This document shows positions 6,613-16,383 of a stretch of 64,000 nt of DNA, piece by piece. The position numbers and the translations under genes are program-made. Positions within the stretch are counted from its first letter, which is position 1; every line of letters starts with the position of its first letter. The DNA comes from Deltaproteobacteria bacterium (GTDB lineage Bacteria; Desulfobacterota; Deferrimicrobia; Deferrimicrobiales; Deferrimicrobiaceae): contig JAKAHC010000002.1 of NCBI GenBank assembly GCA_021815305.1, forward strand, positions 1 through 64,000, read 5' to 3'. The notes below the pieces were generated by a model, which saw only the letters and a list, made by a program, of their open reading frames with translations, was not told the DNA's origin and ran no database searches.

Positions 6613-7788
6613 ATGCGAAAAGGATTGCTTCCCGGCATCTTCGTCCTCGCGGTTGTCATGTCGTTCGCGCCTTCCGGCCCGCTCCAGGCGGCGCAGACCA
6701 TCAAGATCGGCATCAACGCACCGCTCACAGGCGACATCCCCAAGGTCGGCGAGGGGACGAAGTTCGCAGCCCAGATGTGGCTCGAAGACGTAAAAAAGGC
6801 GGGGGGGATCACGGTCGGGAAGAGGAAGATCCCGGTGGAACTGGTCCTCGAGGACAACGAATCGAAAGCGGAATCCGCCGTGAAGGTCGCGACCAAGATG
6901 ATCACGGAAGACGACGTCCTCGTCATGATCGGACCCCAGGCGTCCAAACAGGCGGTTCCGGCCGGCGGGATCGCGAACAACTACAAGACGCCGATGATCA
7001 GCCCGTGGTCGACGAACCCCGACACCACCAAGGACCGGCCCTACGTATTCCGCGCCTGCTTCCTCGATCCGTTCCAGGGGCCGGTGCTGGCCAATTTCAT
7101 CACGTCGGAATTCAAGTTCACCAAGGCCGCGGTGCTGTACGACGTGGCGAGCGACTACCCCAAGGGGCTGGCCGAGTTCTTCAAGCAGGCATGGGAAAAG
7201 CTGCACGGCAAAGGGTCCGTGGTCGCCTACGAGAGCTTCACCACAAAGGACACCGACTTCAGCTCCCAGCTGACGAAAATCATCAACTCCGGCGCCCAGG
7301 TGCTGTTCACCCCCCAATACTATAACGAGGTGGCCTTGATCGTGCAGCAGGCTCACCAGTTGGGGTGGAAAAAACCCATCGTGGGGAGCGACAGCTGGGG
7401 GTCGGCCGAGTTGGTGAACCTTTGCGGCAAGGATTGCTATGGGGATTTCTTCAGCACGCATTACGCGGCGGCCGGCGCCAAGGGGGCGACGAAGGCGTTC
7501 ATCGACCGGTACAAGGCGAAATACGGCTACGTGCCCGACGACGTGGCCGCATTGACCTGGGACTCCATGAACCTCGCCCAGACGGCGATCCGGAACACCG
7601 GGGGACTTACCGGGGACCTGAAGAAGGACCGGGAAAACGTCCGCAACGCGCTGGCCCGGATCAAGAAGTTCAAGGGGATCACGGGGGAGATGACCTTTTC
7701 CGGCACCGGCGACCCCTCGAAGTGCGCGGTGATCGTGAAGATCAGCGACAAGGGCGAATTCACGTTCTTCAAGTCGGTCTGCCCGTAA
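6613..7788 (+). CDS. livK: Branched-chain amino acid ABC transporter, substrate-binding protein
   Basis: A 391-aa periplasmic receptor of the Leu/Ile/Val-binding family (type I fold). The signal peptide ends near PLQAAQ. The first strand IKIGINAPLTGDIPKVGEGT and the SKAESAVKVATKMI-DDVLVMIGPQASKQA segment are typical. It captures its ligand and docks on the LivHM permease encoded next. AAAGGAGG lies 8 nt before the ATG, so the upstream in-frame start at 6553 is not needed. Ligands of this family include branched-chain amino acids, amides and aromatic acids; the substrate is not certain. A hairpin separates it from livH, which could favour receptor expression. Confidence 0.92.
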   Translation: MRKGLLPGIFVLAVVMSFAPSGPLQAAQTIKIGINAPLTGDIPKVGEGTKFAAQMWLEDVKKAGGITVGKRKIPVELVLEDNESKAESAVKVATKMITEDDVLVMIGPQASKQAVPAGGIANNYKTPMISPWSTNPDTTKDRPYVFRACFLDPFQGPVLANFITSEFKFTKAAVLYDVASDYPKGLAEFFKQAWEKLHGKGSVVAYESFTTKDTDFSSQLTKIINSGAQVLFTPQYYNEVALIVQQAHQLGWKKPIVGSDSWGSAELVNLCGKDCYGDFFSTHYAAAGAKGATKAFIDRYKAKYGYVPDDVAALTWDSMNLAQTAIRNTGGLTGDLKKDRENVRNALARIKKFKGITGEMTFSGTGDPSKCAVIVKISDKGEFTFFKSVCP

Positions 7789-7814
7789 GAAACCCGCAGT
7801 GAACGGTATCGCGG

Positions 7815-7853
7815 AAAGGCGGTCCGGGGCCTTCGGGCCCTGAGCCCGCCTTT
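7815..7853 (+). terminator. Hairpin between livK and livH (possible attenuator)
   Basis: AAAGGCGG (7815-7822) pairs with the CCGCCTTT side (about 7847-7853), with an inner GGGGCC-TTCG-GGCCC hairpin, followed by only TTTAT. It looks like a partial terminator or mRNA-stabilising stem that gives more receptor than permease, as in many binding-protein operons. Confidence 0.5.
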
Positions 7854-7877
7854 ATCGAGAGGACAGGCGCCGCACCG

Positions 7878-8801
7878 ATGGTGATCTTTCTGCAGAACCT
7901 GGTCAATGCCCTCCAGTGGGGGAGCTTCTACGCACTGATCGCACTGGGATACTCCATGGTGTACAGCATCCTCATGCTCTTCAACTTCGCGCACGGCGAC
8001 ATCTTCATGGTCGGCGCGTATATCGGTTTCGGCGTCTCCGTCGGCCTGATCGGGCTCGCCCACTCGGGCCTGCTGCCGATGCCGCACTGGCTGATCCTGG
8101 TTCTGACCATTCTCGTTTCGATGTTCCTTACCTCTTTCGTGGGCATGATCGTGGAGCGGGTGGGGTACCGCCCGCTGCGGAACGCGCCCCGGGCCTCGGC
8201 CGCCATCACGGGGCTGATGATCGGCATCATCCTGGAGACCGGCAACCTGATCCTGCTGGGCGCCCGGCGCGTCAGCTTCCCGTCGCTGATCGAGACCGCA
8301 ACGTATGACGTGGGCGGCGTGATCCTGACCAACAAGAAGATCATGATCGTCGGCGTGTCGCTGCTCCTGTCCCTTGCGCTCCACCAGTTCGTGCGGAGGA
8401 CGAAGTGGGGGATGGCGATGCGGGCGATGGCATTCGACTCTGTCGTGGTGCCCCTGATGGGTGTGCCGCTGAATACCATGGCCGCCCTGACGTTCGCGAT
8501 CGGTTCGGCGCTGGCCGCCGCCGCGGGGATCCTCTTCGGCGTGGCCTACCCCGTTCTGGATCCCTACATGGGAATCGTTTTCGGCTGGAAGGCGTTCGTG
8601 GCGGCAATCCTCGGAGGAAGAGGCTCCATCCTCGGAGCCACGTTGGCGGGCTTCCTGCTGGGCTTCACCGAGATCTTCGTTGCCATGGTCTTCCCCTCGA
8701 CGTTGCGCGACCTGATCGCCTACTCCATCATCCTGCTGATCCTGACGTTCCGGCCCCACGGTTTCTTCGGAGAACCGTACAGCGCCCGGTTGAGGCTCTG
8801 A
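7878..8801 (+). CDS. livH: Branched-chain amino acid ABC transporter permease LivH
   Basis: A 307-aa polytopic inner-membrane permease with about eight hydrophobic segments. It starts with the LivH hallmark NLVNALQWGSFYALIALGYSMVYSILMLFNFAHGD. EAA-like coupling residues occur near GVAYPVLDPYMGIVFGWKAFVAAILGGRGS. It pairs with LivM to form the translocation channel. It is second in a livK-H-M-G-F operon; the next gene starts 4 bp after its stop. Confidence 0.92.
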   Translation: MVIFLQNLVNALQWGSFYALIALGYSMVYSILMLFNFAHGDIFMVGAYIGFGVSVGLIGLAHSGLLPMPHWLILVLTILVSMFLTSFVGMIVERVGYRPLRNAPRASAAITGLMIGIILETGNLILLGARRVSFPSLIETATYDVGGVILTNKKIMIVGVSLLLSLALHQFVRRTKWGMAMRAMAFDSVVVPLMGVPLNTMAALTFAIGSALAAAAGILFGVAYPVLDPYMGIVFGWKAFVAAILGGRGSILGATLAGFLLGFTEIFVAMVFPSTLRDLIAYSIILLILTFRPHGFFGEPYSARLRL

Positions 8802-8805
8802 CGCG

Positions 8806-10086
8806 TTGGCTCCGCCGACGACATTCCGCACGTTCCGGGCCGGCTGGTCCCGTGTCCCGCTGATCGGTTGGCTTTTCGGCGCGCTCCTCGCCGTGACGCT
8901 GGAGCGCCTTGTGGGTGGTCCCCTCGCGGCGGCCGTCGGTCTGCCGAAGATACCTGCGCTGTTCGGGCTGGACATCATGCTGAAGAAACCCCTCCTGATC
9001 CCGAACGCGTTCCTGTACGTGCTGCTGGTCTACGGGCTTCCGATGGGATTCGCGACGCGCGCGAGCATCGCCCCCGCAAACCGGCTGGCCGCGGGGCTTC
9101 TCCGGCTTCCGATCACGGTCACGACGTTCGTTTACATCGTCTTCCTGTACGTGATCTTCCACGTGTGGGCCGAGGTCAACGACTACCGCGCCCTCGTGCT
9201 CAAGCTCACCCTGATCGCCATCATGTTCACCCTGAGCCTGAACGTGATCAACGGATACATGGGCGAATTCTCGTGTTCCCACCCCGGTTTCATGGCGCTG
9301 GGCGCCTACTGCGCCTCGGTGTTCTCCCTGGGGCTTTTCGTCGATACCCGGTTCTTCGGAACGGCTCTTTTGCCCCCGGCCCTGGGACCGTTCGTTTTCC
9401 CGGTCGCCCTGCTTCTGGGCGGGCTCCTGGCGGCCGCGGGGGCGTTGATCGTGGCGGTTCCGTCCTTCCGGACGAGAGGGGATTACCTGGCGATCATCTC
9501 CCTGGCGTTCCTGTTCATCGTCAAGAGCCTGATCGAGAACCTCGAGTATGTCCGCGGACCGCGGGGCCTGAGCGGGCAGCCGGACTGGGCGAACCTCCCC
9601 ACGGTCTTCCTTTGGACCGTCGCCTGCATCTGGAGCATCAACAATTTCGTGACCTCGACGATCGGAAAAGCGTTGAATGCCGTGCGTGACAACGAGATGG
9701 CCGCCAACGCCATGACGGTCGACACGCGGCGCACCAAGATGGTCGCGTTTCTCTTCGCGGCCTTCTGGGCCGGCATCGCCGGAGGGCTGTTCGCCCACGT
9801 CCTGCGTTACGTCAACCCGGGGACCTTCGGAATCCAGAGCCTTGCCGAGGTGCTCGCCATGGTGTATTTCGGGGGCCTGAACTCCGTCTATGGCTCCATC
9901 GTGGGCGCGGTGAGCATCAGCCTCCTCGGGGAAGCGCTCCGGCCGCTGGAGATCTTCAAGTGGATCATCATTCCGCTGCTGCTCATTCTCGTGATGATCT
10001 ATCGCCCTACGGGGCTGATCGCGTTCAAGGACGTCGATGTCACGGCACTGTTCCGGCCCAGGACGGGGCCGGACGAAGAGGTGTGA
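8806..10086 (+). CDS. livM: Branched-chain amino acid ABC transporter permease LivM
   Basis: A 426-aa inner-membrane protein. The C-terminal 300 residues are the LivM domain (LKLTLIAIMFTLSLNVINGYMGEFSCSHPGFMALGAY, later AVRDNEMAANAMTVDTRRTKMVAF). The N-terminal 110 residues add about three extra membrane segments, as in long LivM forms. The start is TTG at 8806, 4 bp after livH; it is the first start in the frame, but a slightly later GTG is possible. It forms the permease heterodimer with LivH. Confidence 0.9.
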   Translation: MAPPTTFRTFRAGWSRVPLIGWLFGALLAVTLERLVGGPLAAAVGLPKIPALFGLDIMLKKPLLIPNAFLYVLLVYGLPMGFATRASIAPANRLAAGLLRLPITVTTFVYIVFLYVIFHVWAEVNDYRALVLKLTLIAIMFTLSLNVINGYMGEFSCSHPGFMALGAYCASVFSLGLFVDTRFFGTALLPPALGPFVFPVALLLGGLLAAAGALIVAVPSFRTRGDYLAIISLAFLFIVKSLIENLEYVRGPRGLSGQPDWANLPTVFLWTVACIWSINNFVTSTIGKALNAVRDNEMAANAMTVDTRRTKMVAFLFAAFWAGIAGGLFAHVLRYVNPGTFGIQSLAEVLAMVYFGGLNSVYGSIVGAVSISLLGEALRPLEIFKWIIIPLLLILVMIYRPTGLIAFKDVDVTALFRPRTGPDEEV

Positions 10087-10087
10087 G

Positions 10088-10858
10088 ATGCCGGTCCTCG
10101 AGGTCCGCAAAATGTCCCACAATTTCGGCGGCCTGCGGGCCGTCAACGGCTACCACCTGGAGATCGATGCGGGACAGATCCGGGGGCTGATCGGGCCGAA
10201 CGGGGCGGGAAAGACCACCATCTTCAACCTCATTTCCGGTGTCTACGCGCCCGCGGAAGGGGAAGTTTCCCTGAACGGCCGCAAGGTGAACGGCCTTCCT
10301 CCTCATCGGATCGCCGCCATGGGCATCAGCAGGACGTTCCAGAACCTTCTGCTGTGGCGGCACATGACCGTCGTCGAGCACGTGAAGATGGCCCACTACT
10401 CCCGGATCCGGTACGGATTGGCCGGGGCCTTCTTCGGGACGAGGAAACGCCACAGGGAAGAGGCGGAGATCGAAGAGAAGGCATTGGGGCTCCTGGAGAT
10501 GATGGGCATCCGCCACCTCGCGGGCCAGGTCGTCCTCAACCTGCCGTACGGCGCCCAGAGAAGGGTCGAGATGGCCCGGGCGCTGGCCACGGAACCCAGG
10601 GTGCTGTTGCTGGACGAGCCCACGGCGGGGATGAACCCGGAAGAGTTGGTCCGGATCATGGAGATCATCCGGCGGGCCCACGACGAGCTGGGGCTGGCGA
10701 TCCTCCTCATCGAGCACCGGCTGAAGGTGGTCATGGAACTGTGCGAGAGGATCCAGACCCTGAACTTCGGCGAGGTCATCGCCGAGGGGACGCCCGAAGA
10801 GATCCGGAACGATCCGAAGGTGATCGATGCCTACCTGGGGAAAGAGAGTCTGATCTGA
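10088..10858 (+). CDS. livG: Branched-chain amino acid ABC transporter ATPase LivG
   Basis: A 256-aa ABC ATPase. Walker [13 protein letters not shown], LivG-typical [23 protein letters not shown], a signature region [16 protein letters not shown], and Walker [16 protein letters not shown]. The signature LPYGAQR in place of LSGGQQ is normal for LivG proteins. It powers the LivHM permease together with LivF. ATG 10088 lies 2 bp after the livM stop; the gene overlaps livF by 1 nt (TGATG). Confidence 0.94.
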   Translation: MPVLEVRKMSHNFGGLRAVNGYHLEIDAGQIRGLIGPNGAGKTTIFNLISGVYAPAEGEVSLNGRKVNGLPPHRIAAMGISRTFQNLLLWRHMTVVEHVKMAHYSRIRYGLAGAFFGTRKRHREEAEIEEKALGLLEMMGIRHLAGQVVLNLPYGAQRRVEMARALATEPRVLLLDEPTAGMNPEELVRIMEIIRRAHDELGLAILLIEHRLKVVMELCERIQTLNFGEVIAEGTPEEIRNDPKVIDAYLGKESLI

Positions 10859-11571
10859 TGCTGCTGTCCGTGGACAACCTTCAGGTTTCCTACGACAGGA
10901 TCAAGGCCCTTCACGGCTTGAGCTTCCGGATCGACGAAGGAGAGATCGTGTGCATCATCGGCGCCAACGGGGCGGGGAAGAGCACGACGCTTCGGGCGAT
11001 CTCCCGGCTCGTCCCGGTCGAGGCGGGGACGAAGATGACCTTCATGGGGCGGGACCTGCTGAAATACCCCGCCGACAAGGTGGTCAGCGAGCTCGGGATC
11101 TCCCATGTACCCGAGGGCAGGCGCCTGTTCGACAACCTGACGGTCCAGGAAAACCTCATGCTGGCCACCTTTGCCCGGAAGGACGGCAAGGCGATCGGAA
11201 AAGACCTGGAACGGGTGTTCTCGATCTTTCCGCGCCTTTCGGAGCGGCAGCATCAAAAAGCCGGAACCATGAGCGGTGGAGAGCAGCAGATGCTGGCCGT
11301 TGGGCGGGCATTCATGAGCGGCAGAAAGATCATGCTCCTGGACGAGCCCTCCATGGGGCTGGCGCCCCTGCTGATGAAGAGCGTGTTCGACTCTCTGAAG
11401 GAAATCAACCGGGAAGGGACCACCATCCTGGTCGTCGAGCAGAACGCCCGGATGGCGCTCCAGTTCGCCGGCCGGGGGTACGTTCTGGAGAACGGCAGGC
11501 TCGTGCTCGAGGGCGCGTCCGAAAGACTGCTCGGCGACCCCCAGGTCAAGAAAGCCTATCTGGGAGGCTGA
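10858..11571 (+). CDS. livF: Branched-chain amino acid ABC transporter ATPase LivF
   Basis: A 237-aa ABC ATPase. Walker A GANGAGKSTT, LivF-type SHVPEGRRLFDNLTVQENLMLA, signature MSGGEQQMLAVGRAFM, Walker B MLLDEPSMGLAPLL. It partners LivG in driving uptake. It is the last gene of the five-gene liv operon, and its start overlaps the livG stop. No clear terminator follows within 100 bp. Confidence 0.94.
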   Translation: MLLSVDNLQVSYDRIKALHGLSFRIDEGEIVCIIGANGAGKSTTLRAISRLVPVEAGTKMTFMGRDLLKYPADKVVSELGISHVPEGRRLFDNLTVQENLMLATFARKDGKAIGKDLERVFSIFPRLSERQHQKAGTMSGGEQQMLAVGRAFMSGRKIMLLDEPSMGLAPLLMKSVFDSLKEINREGTTILVVEQNARMALQFAGRGYVLENGRLVLEGASERLLGDPQVKKAYLGG

Positions 11572-11899
11572 CAGGGATTTGCCTGCCCGCGGGAAGCAAA
11601 GGCGAAGGGAACGGCGGGCCGCCTGTTTTCAATCCACTCTGTCCGGAAGGGTCTCTTGCCGGACCGAAAACTCCCCGCATTCCCAATGGTTCCGGCCATT
11701 CCCTGCCTGATGAAAAAATGTGCAATGCGTTCCCGGCCAAGGGATACCCCTGAAGATTGGGGCGGTCTCGGTCCTGATATTCGTTGGTGCGAATATTCAA
11801 CAGGCTATTCCACAGGGAATCCACAGCCCTTGTTGAAAGGCATGGTCCTTGCGGTCATCCTCCCGGTTTCCTGACGAACCGGGCGGGTGGGGCGGTTCC
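11572..11899 (+). other. Intergenic region with a short inverted repeat
   Basis: No supported gene. ATATTCG (11777-11783) and CGAATAT (11790-11796) form a perfect 7-bp inverted repeat with a 6-nt spacer, a possible operator or small hairpin. Nearby TATTCCACA and AATCCACAG (about 11806-11825) resemble DnaA boxes loosely, but there is no cluster and no origin gene. Confidence 0.45.
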
Positions 11900-11986
11900 A
11901 TGGATCGTGCTATGATTCGGCGGTTACGAGAATCGGAGCCTGCGACGGCTGTCCGGCGGTTATTCCACGGTGGGGGTGTCGAACCA

Positions 11987-12322
11987 ATGGAGAAGCGCAA
12001 CGAGTTGGTCCATGACGGCAAGGCGCTGCTCGGAATTGTCCGCGCCGCGACAAGGCATGTATTCAACCGGGAGGGCCTCGAAGAGGAAAGCGTCGACGTC
12101 TCCGTCAACGAGTTTTTCAATACGGCGCAATACGTCGTGAAATATTACGGCAAGTTCTTCGAGGAGGACAGGGAGATGGCCGTGGCGGGCCTGACGAAGT
12201 GCATCGGTGAAGTGGAGAAAAGCGGGTACGGCGTCGTCGTCTCCATGGATTACGGAAAGACCTCCGGCGCGATCGGGAACGACGGCTATCTCGCGATCGT
12301 TCACGTATTGAAAAACGAATAG
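11987..12322 (+). CDS. Conserved-looking hypothetical protein
   Basis: A 111-aa cytosolic protein without signal or membrane segments; no family recognised. The frame has clear codon bias (GC third positions) and a plausible alpha/beta pattern: FNTAQYVVKYYGKFFEEDREMAVAGLTKCIGEVEKS (helices), then GYGVVVSMDYGKTSGAIGNDGYLAIVHVLKN (strands). In-frame ATG at 11900 (with GGGGCGG before it) would add 29 residues; I prefer 11987 because the extra part looks less like coding sequence. It stands alone between the liv operon and a convergent ABC exporter. Confidence 0.6.
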   Translation: MEKRNELVHDGKALLGIVRAATRHVFNREGLEEESVDVSVNEFFNTAQYVVKYYGKFFEEDREMAVAGLTKCIGEVEKSGYGVVVSMDYGKTSGAIGNDGYLAIVHVLKNE

Positions 12323-12358
12323 GCGGATTCCCCGGCCTTCGCATCGGGAAACCGGCCG

Positions 12359-13165
12359 TCAACTTACGCTTTCCGCGCTGTAGCGCGCCATGAGCCCGGA
12401 ACAAACCGCACCGCGATGAATGCGGGTGAAGAACCACGACGCCAGCGCGATGTAGAGTGCGGCCATCCCGGCGCTCCACAGGAGCATGTCTCCCCGGTAC
12501 GCGTTCCCCGCGACGATCGCGCGAATCCCCTCGAACACGTAGGATGGGGGCAGGGCCCGGGAGACCTGCTGCATCCAGGGGGGAAGCGTCGATACGGGGT
12601 AGAAGACCGCGGCGAAGGGGGATACGACGGCGGGGATGGGCCAGACGAGCCACTCGGAGGCGGGTCCGAACCGGAGCACCAGCGCGCTGCCGAAGATGCC
12701 GAGGGCGATCCCGAACAGGAAGAGCACGAGCAGGAACGGGACGAGCATGAGGCCGTAGGCGAAAAAGGACAGCCCGAAGAACGCCGTCGCCAGGACGACC
12801 ATCATGAGGAGGCCCACCGAGCTCGTCGCCACGCTCGAGAGCACGAGGCCCCCCATGTACTCCCGGGTCGAGAGCGGCGAGGCGAACAGGTTGAGGAAGT
12901 TGTGCGTCCAGACGTCCTCCAGGAACGCCATCGTCACGCCGTACATGACCCGCGTGAAGAAGTCCCACAGGAGAACCGCGCCCAGGAGCACCGGGACGAA
13001 ATCGATGCCGGGCGACGCCACGGCGTCGAGATACCGCGTGATGAACCCCCACAAGACGATGTCGATGGCGACCCATGCGAAGAGCGCCAGCACGCGCGCG
13101 GGACTTCCCCGAAGGAGATAATACTGCCGGAGCACGATCGCCGCAGTGCGGTGGAGACGCCTCAT
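12359..13165 (-). CDS. ABC-2 type transporter permease
   Basis: A 268-aa membrane protein with six predicted hydrophobic segments, ABC-2 family (NodJ/DrrB-like). Landmarks are RGSPARVLALFAWVAIDIVLW near the N-terminus and the family loop FYPVSTLPPWMQQVSRALPPSYVFEGIR before the last segments. It works with the ATPase encoded 6 bp upstream in the same operon to export a lipid, polysaccharide or drug; the substrate cannot be inferred. It converges on the hypothetical gene at 11987-12322. Confidence 0.87.
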   Translation of the reverse strand: MRRLHRTAAIVLRQYYLLRGSPARVLALFAWVAIDIVLWGFITRYLDAVASPGIDFVPVLLGAVLLWDFFTRVMYGVTMAFLEDVWTHNFLNLFASPLSTREYMGGLVLSSVATSSVGLLMMVVLATAFFGLSFFAYGLMLVPFLLVLFLFGIALGIFGSALVLRFGPASEWLVWPIPAVVSPFAAVFYPVSTLPPWMQQVSRALPPSYVFEGIRAIVAGNAYRGDMLLWSAGMAALYIALASWFFTRIHRGAVCSGLMARYSAESVS

Positions 13166-13171
13166 GGGTCC

Positions 13172-13915
13172 CTACGCCTGCCCGAGCGAGAGCGGTTCCC
13201 GCGCAACGGTGATGAAGAGATCCTCCAGCGTTTCCTTGCCGTGCTCCCCCGGCAAGGTCCTCGGGTCCCCCTCGAGCAGGATCTTTCCGCGGGACAGGAA
13301 GAGAACGCGGTCGCAGACGTCCGCGACCTCGTACATGTTGTGCGTGGTCCACAGCACACCCACCTTGTCCCGCCGTGCGAACTCGCGGATCTTCGCGCGG
13401 ATGTCCCGGGCCGTTGCGGGATCGAGCGAAGCCGTCGGCTCGTCGAGGAGAAGCAGCCGGGGGCGGTTGAGCATCGCCTTGACGAGGCACGCACGCGTCT
13501 GCTCCCCGGACGAGAGCGCGCCGAACTTGGCGTGCCGCAGCCCCTTCAGGTCGAACAGGTCGAGCAGCTCTTCGATGCGTTCCGGAAGCCGATCCACCCC
13601 GTACATCAGGCCGAAGACACGCAGGTTCTGCTGCACGGTCAGGTTCCCGGGCAAGGGGGCGTAGACGGCCGCGAAATTCGTGCGGGCAAGCGCCCGGGCG
13701 CGCGTCGACGAAATGTCCTCGCCTTCGATGCGGATCGTTCCCGAGGTCGGCGCGAGGACGCCCAGGATCATGTTGATGGTGGAGGTCTTACCCGCCCCGT
13801 TGGGCCCCAGGAGCCCGACGGTCTCGTTCCCGCCCACCTCGAACGTGATGCCGTCGACCGCGGCCCTGACCCCATAGATCCGCCGCAATCCGCTGACCGA
13901 AAGAACCTTCGTCAT
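13172..13915 (-). CDS. ABC-2 type transporter ATP-binding protein
   Basis: A 247-aa ATPase. Walker [21 protein letters not shown]-loop region YAPLPGNLTVQQNL, signature LSSGEQTRACLVKAM, Walker [14 protein letters not shown]-loop WTTHNM. The signature LSSGE replaces LSGGQ, which is common in this export subfamily. A GTG at 13927 would add four residues. It is the first gene of a two-gene exporter unit with the permease 6 bp downstream. Confidence 0.9.
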   Translation of the reverse strand: MTKVLSVSGLRRIYGVRAAVDGITFEVGGNETVGLLGPNGAGKTSTINMILGVLAPTSGTIRIEGEDISSTRARALARTNFAAVYAPLPGNLTVQQNLRVFGLMYGVDRLPERIEELLDLFDLKGLRHAKFGALSSGEQTRACLVKAMLNRPRLLLLDEPTASLDPATARDIRAKIREFARRDKVGVLWTTHNMYEVADVCDRVLFLSRGKILLEGDPRTLPGEHGKETLEDLFITVAREPLSLGQA

Positions 13916-14067
13916 CCTGCACCGCACCGCCCGCCAACGGGTTCACTTCCTGTAAACATTGTAACCGCTTCTTCCGGAAAGAGTTTCGGAGCGGGCGGGT
14001 CCCGGGGCGGGATTTGCCTTCCGGAGAAGACATTTCGGATTCCGCGCAGGGCCGGAGCGATGATGTC

Positions 14068-14370
14068 CTATTCCCCCAGCTTCTCTTTCACGGACCGGAC
14101 CTTTCCCTCGCCGGTATGCGCCTTGTCGCGGCGGTCGTCGATCTTGATCAGGGTCGACACCCGCACCGCTCCCTGCGTGAAGGGCTGCTCATGCATCTTG
14201 CGCAGGACGGGCAGGATCCTGTCGAGGTCCCCTTCGACGATCGTACCCATGGCGGTGAGCTCGTGCTTGAGGCCGCTTTGCCGGAGAACGCGCTCGACCC
14301 CGGCCACGTAGTGGGAGAGGCTGGAAGTGGCGGTCCCCAATGGCGCCACGGTGACGAACACGACGGCCAT
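14068..14370 (-). CDS. MTH1187/YkoF-type thiamine-binding protein
   Basis: A 100-aa ferredoxin-like protein of the former DUF77 family: VFVTVAPLGTATSSLSHYVAGVERVL, then HELTAMGTIVEGDLDRILPVLRKMHEQPF and GAVRVSTLIKIDDRRDK. Members bind thiamine or its HMP moiety as dimers or tetramers in the cytosol and take part in salvage or transport. It stands between ilvD and the exporter, co-directional with both, 51 bp after ilvD. ThDP use by branched-chain amino acid synthesis is a possible but unproved link. Confidence 0.8.
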   Translation of the reverse strand: MAVVFVTVAPLGTATSSLSHYVAGVERVLRQSGLKHELTAMGTIVEGDLDRILPVLRKMHEQPFTQGAVRVSTLIKIDDRRDKAHTGEGKVRSVKEKLGE

Positions 14371-14421
14371 AATATCCCTCCTGGCAGGGGTTCCTGCACG
14401 ACCTAGGGGGGCGCGGGATCC

Positions 14422-16140
14422 CTAACTTGTGACCGCTCCGCTCGAAGCGCTGCCGACGAGCCGCACGTATTTCCCGAGTACGCCGTGTCTGTATTTCGGC
14501 TCCGGTGCGTTCCAGGCCGAAAGCCGTTCCGAGATTTCCCCGTCGCTCACCTCCAGGGAGATCGACCTCTCCCCGGGGTGGATGGTGATTCGGTCTCCTT
14601 CGCGCACGATGCCGATCACCCCCCCGGCCTGAGCCTCGGGGGCGACGTGCCCCACCATGATCCCGTGCGTGCCGCCGGAAAACCGGCCGTCTGTGACCAG
14701 AGCGACGTTTTCGCCCAGACCGGCGCCCATCAGGGCCGCGGAGGGGGAAAGCATCTCCCGCATCCCCGGCCCGCCCTTGGGCCCTTCGTACCGGATCACG
14801 ATCACGTCGCCTTTCCGGATCGCCCCCCCAAGGATCGCGTCCAGGGCGTCTTCTTCCCGGTCGAAGACCCGCGCGGGACCGGAATGGCGGGAAAGCTCCT
14901 TTCCGCTCAGCTTCAGGACCGCCCCTTCCGGGGCCAGGTTCCCCCGAAGCACCGTGATGTGGCGCCCGGGCGAAGCGAAGGGGTGTTCCGGCGGAGCGAG
15001 GACGTCCTGCCCGCCAGGGAGAGACGGGGCGTCGGCCAGGTTTTCCGCCACCGTTTTCCCGGTGACGGTCAGGCAACCCCCATGGAGGATTCCTCCGTCG
15101 AGCAGCGCCCTCATCACGACCGGAACCCCGCCGATCCGGTCCAGGTCCTCCATGACGTATTTCCCCGAAGGTTTGAAGTTGCCGAGAAGCGGGACCTTCC
15201 GCCCGATCCGATGGAAATCTTCCAGCTCCAGGGGCACCCGGGCCTCGTGGGCCAGGGCGAGGAGGTGCAGCACGCCGTTCGTCGATCCGCCGAGAGCCAT
15301 CATCACGGCGATTCCGTTCTCGAACGCTTCGCGGGTCGCGATGTCGCACGCCCGGATTCCACGGCGCAGGAGCAGGAACAGCGTCTTCGCAGAGTCGGCG
15401 CAATCCTTCCGCTTCCTGACCGAGATCCGGTTCCGCCGGTCGACCGCGGCGTGGGAGGCGGAACCGGGGATGGAAAGCCCCATCGCCTCGATCACCGACG
15501 CCATCGTGTTTGCGGTGTACATCCCCCCGCACGAGCCTGCCCCGGGGCAGGCGTGGCATTCCACCTGGTGCAGTTCTTCGTCTCCCATCCTCCCCGCCGC
15601 GTGGGCCCCGATCGCCTCGAAAGCGCTTACGACCGTCAGGTCTTCCCCACGGTACCGGCCCGGCAGGATGGTGCCCCCGTAGAGTGTCAGCCCGATCGCG
15701 TTGTTCCGGAGGATGGGCATGAGCGCGCCCGGAATGCTCTTGTCGCATCCGCTGAGCGTGATGATCCCGTCGGCCGCGTACCCTTCGTGCATGGTCTCGA
15801 TGCAATCGGCGATGAGATCCCGGGACATCAGCGAGTATTTCATCCCTTCCATCCCCATCGTCTCCCCGTCGCTGATGACGGGCGTGCCGAACAGGAACGG
15901 TTTGCCTCCGGCCGCGGCGATTTCCCCGGAAAGGATATCGCCGAGTTTCCGGATGTGGTCGTTGCAGGGGGTCGCGTTCGTGAAAGGGCACGCCATGGTG
16001 ACGATCGGTTTGGAAAAATCCCCGTCCGTGAAATCCACGGCGCGCAGCATCGCGCGGGCGGCAGACCTCCTTGCCCAATCCGTCCCTCCCGGGGTTCCGG
16101 TGAGCAGATGGCTGCGATGCTTCAAAGGGCGGTCCTTCAT
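14422..16140 (-). CDS. ilvD: Dihydroxy-acid dehydratase
   Basis: A 572-aa enzyme of the IlvD/Edd family; it dehydrates 2,3-dihydroxy-isovalerate and -methylvalerate, the third step of valine and isoleucine synthesis. Cluster cysteines are visible in MACPFTN, LSGCDKS and [33 protein letters not shown] and [14 protein letters not shown] favour IlvD over Edd. The C-terminal [22 protein letters not shown] is the standard family signature. I chose ATG 16140, preceded by AAGGA, over the longer GTG start at 16161. It is transcribed away from the receiver-LpxC gene; a divergent promoter lies in 16162-16383. Confidence 0.93.
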   Translation of the reverse strand: MKDRPLKHRSHLLTGTPGGTDWARRSAARAMLRAVDFTDGDFSKPIVTMACPFTNATPCNDHIRKLGDILSGEIAAAGGKPFLFGTPVISDGETMGMEGMKYSLMSRDLIADCIETMHEGYAADGIITLSGCDKSIPGALMPILRNNAIGLTLYGGTILPGRYRGEDLTVVSAFEAIGAHAAGRMGDEELHQVECHACPGAGSCGGMYTANTMASVIEAMGLSIPGSASHAAVDRRNRISVRKRKDCADSAKTLFLLLRRGIRACDIATREAFENGIAVMMALGGSTNGVLHLLALAHEARVPLELEDFHRIGRKVPLLGNFKPSGKYVMEDLDRIGGVPVVMRALLDGGILHGGCLTVTGKTVAENLADAPSLPGGQDVLAPPEHPFASPGRHITVLRGNLAPEGAVLKLSGKELSRHSGPARVFDREEDALDAILGGAIRKGDVIVIRYEGPKGGPGMREMLSPSAALMGAGLGENVALVTDGRFSGGTHGIMVGHVAPEAQAGGVIGIVREGDRITIHPGERSISLEVSDGEISERLSAWNAPEPKYRHGVLGKYVRLVGSASSGAVTS

Positions 16141-16383
16141 GGGCATCCTTTGCTTGGGCACGGCAGGCAGCCGTGCGGTCTCCCGCGATCCGGGGGGTTC
16201 TCAGTAGATGAGCGGGGGGGGAACGCCGATTCCCGTCGGGGGAGAGATGTTCGCGTGCCGGAACGGAGATCCGCACCCGCCCGACACATTCCCCGCTATC
16301 CCGAAGGCTTCGGGAGGGATAATATTACCCTTGGGCGCATGCCTCAGCAGGCAGGACAGCCCCATTTCACCGGGAGCGTCGCC

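Noticed and set aside
11806-11975. DnaA-box-like sequences (TATTCCACA, AATCCACAG, TTATTCCACG)
   Set aside because: Only loose matches, not clustered around an AT-rich region, and no dnaA, dnaN or gidA gene nearby; not an origin.
14485-16383. Very long open frame running from inside the ilvD region into the receiver-LpxC gene
   Set aside because: High GC leaves the opposite strand of ilvD open. The translated text (RAGGGRPP-like) has no domain; the gene starts at ATG 16384.
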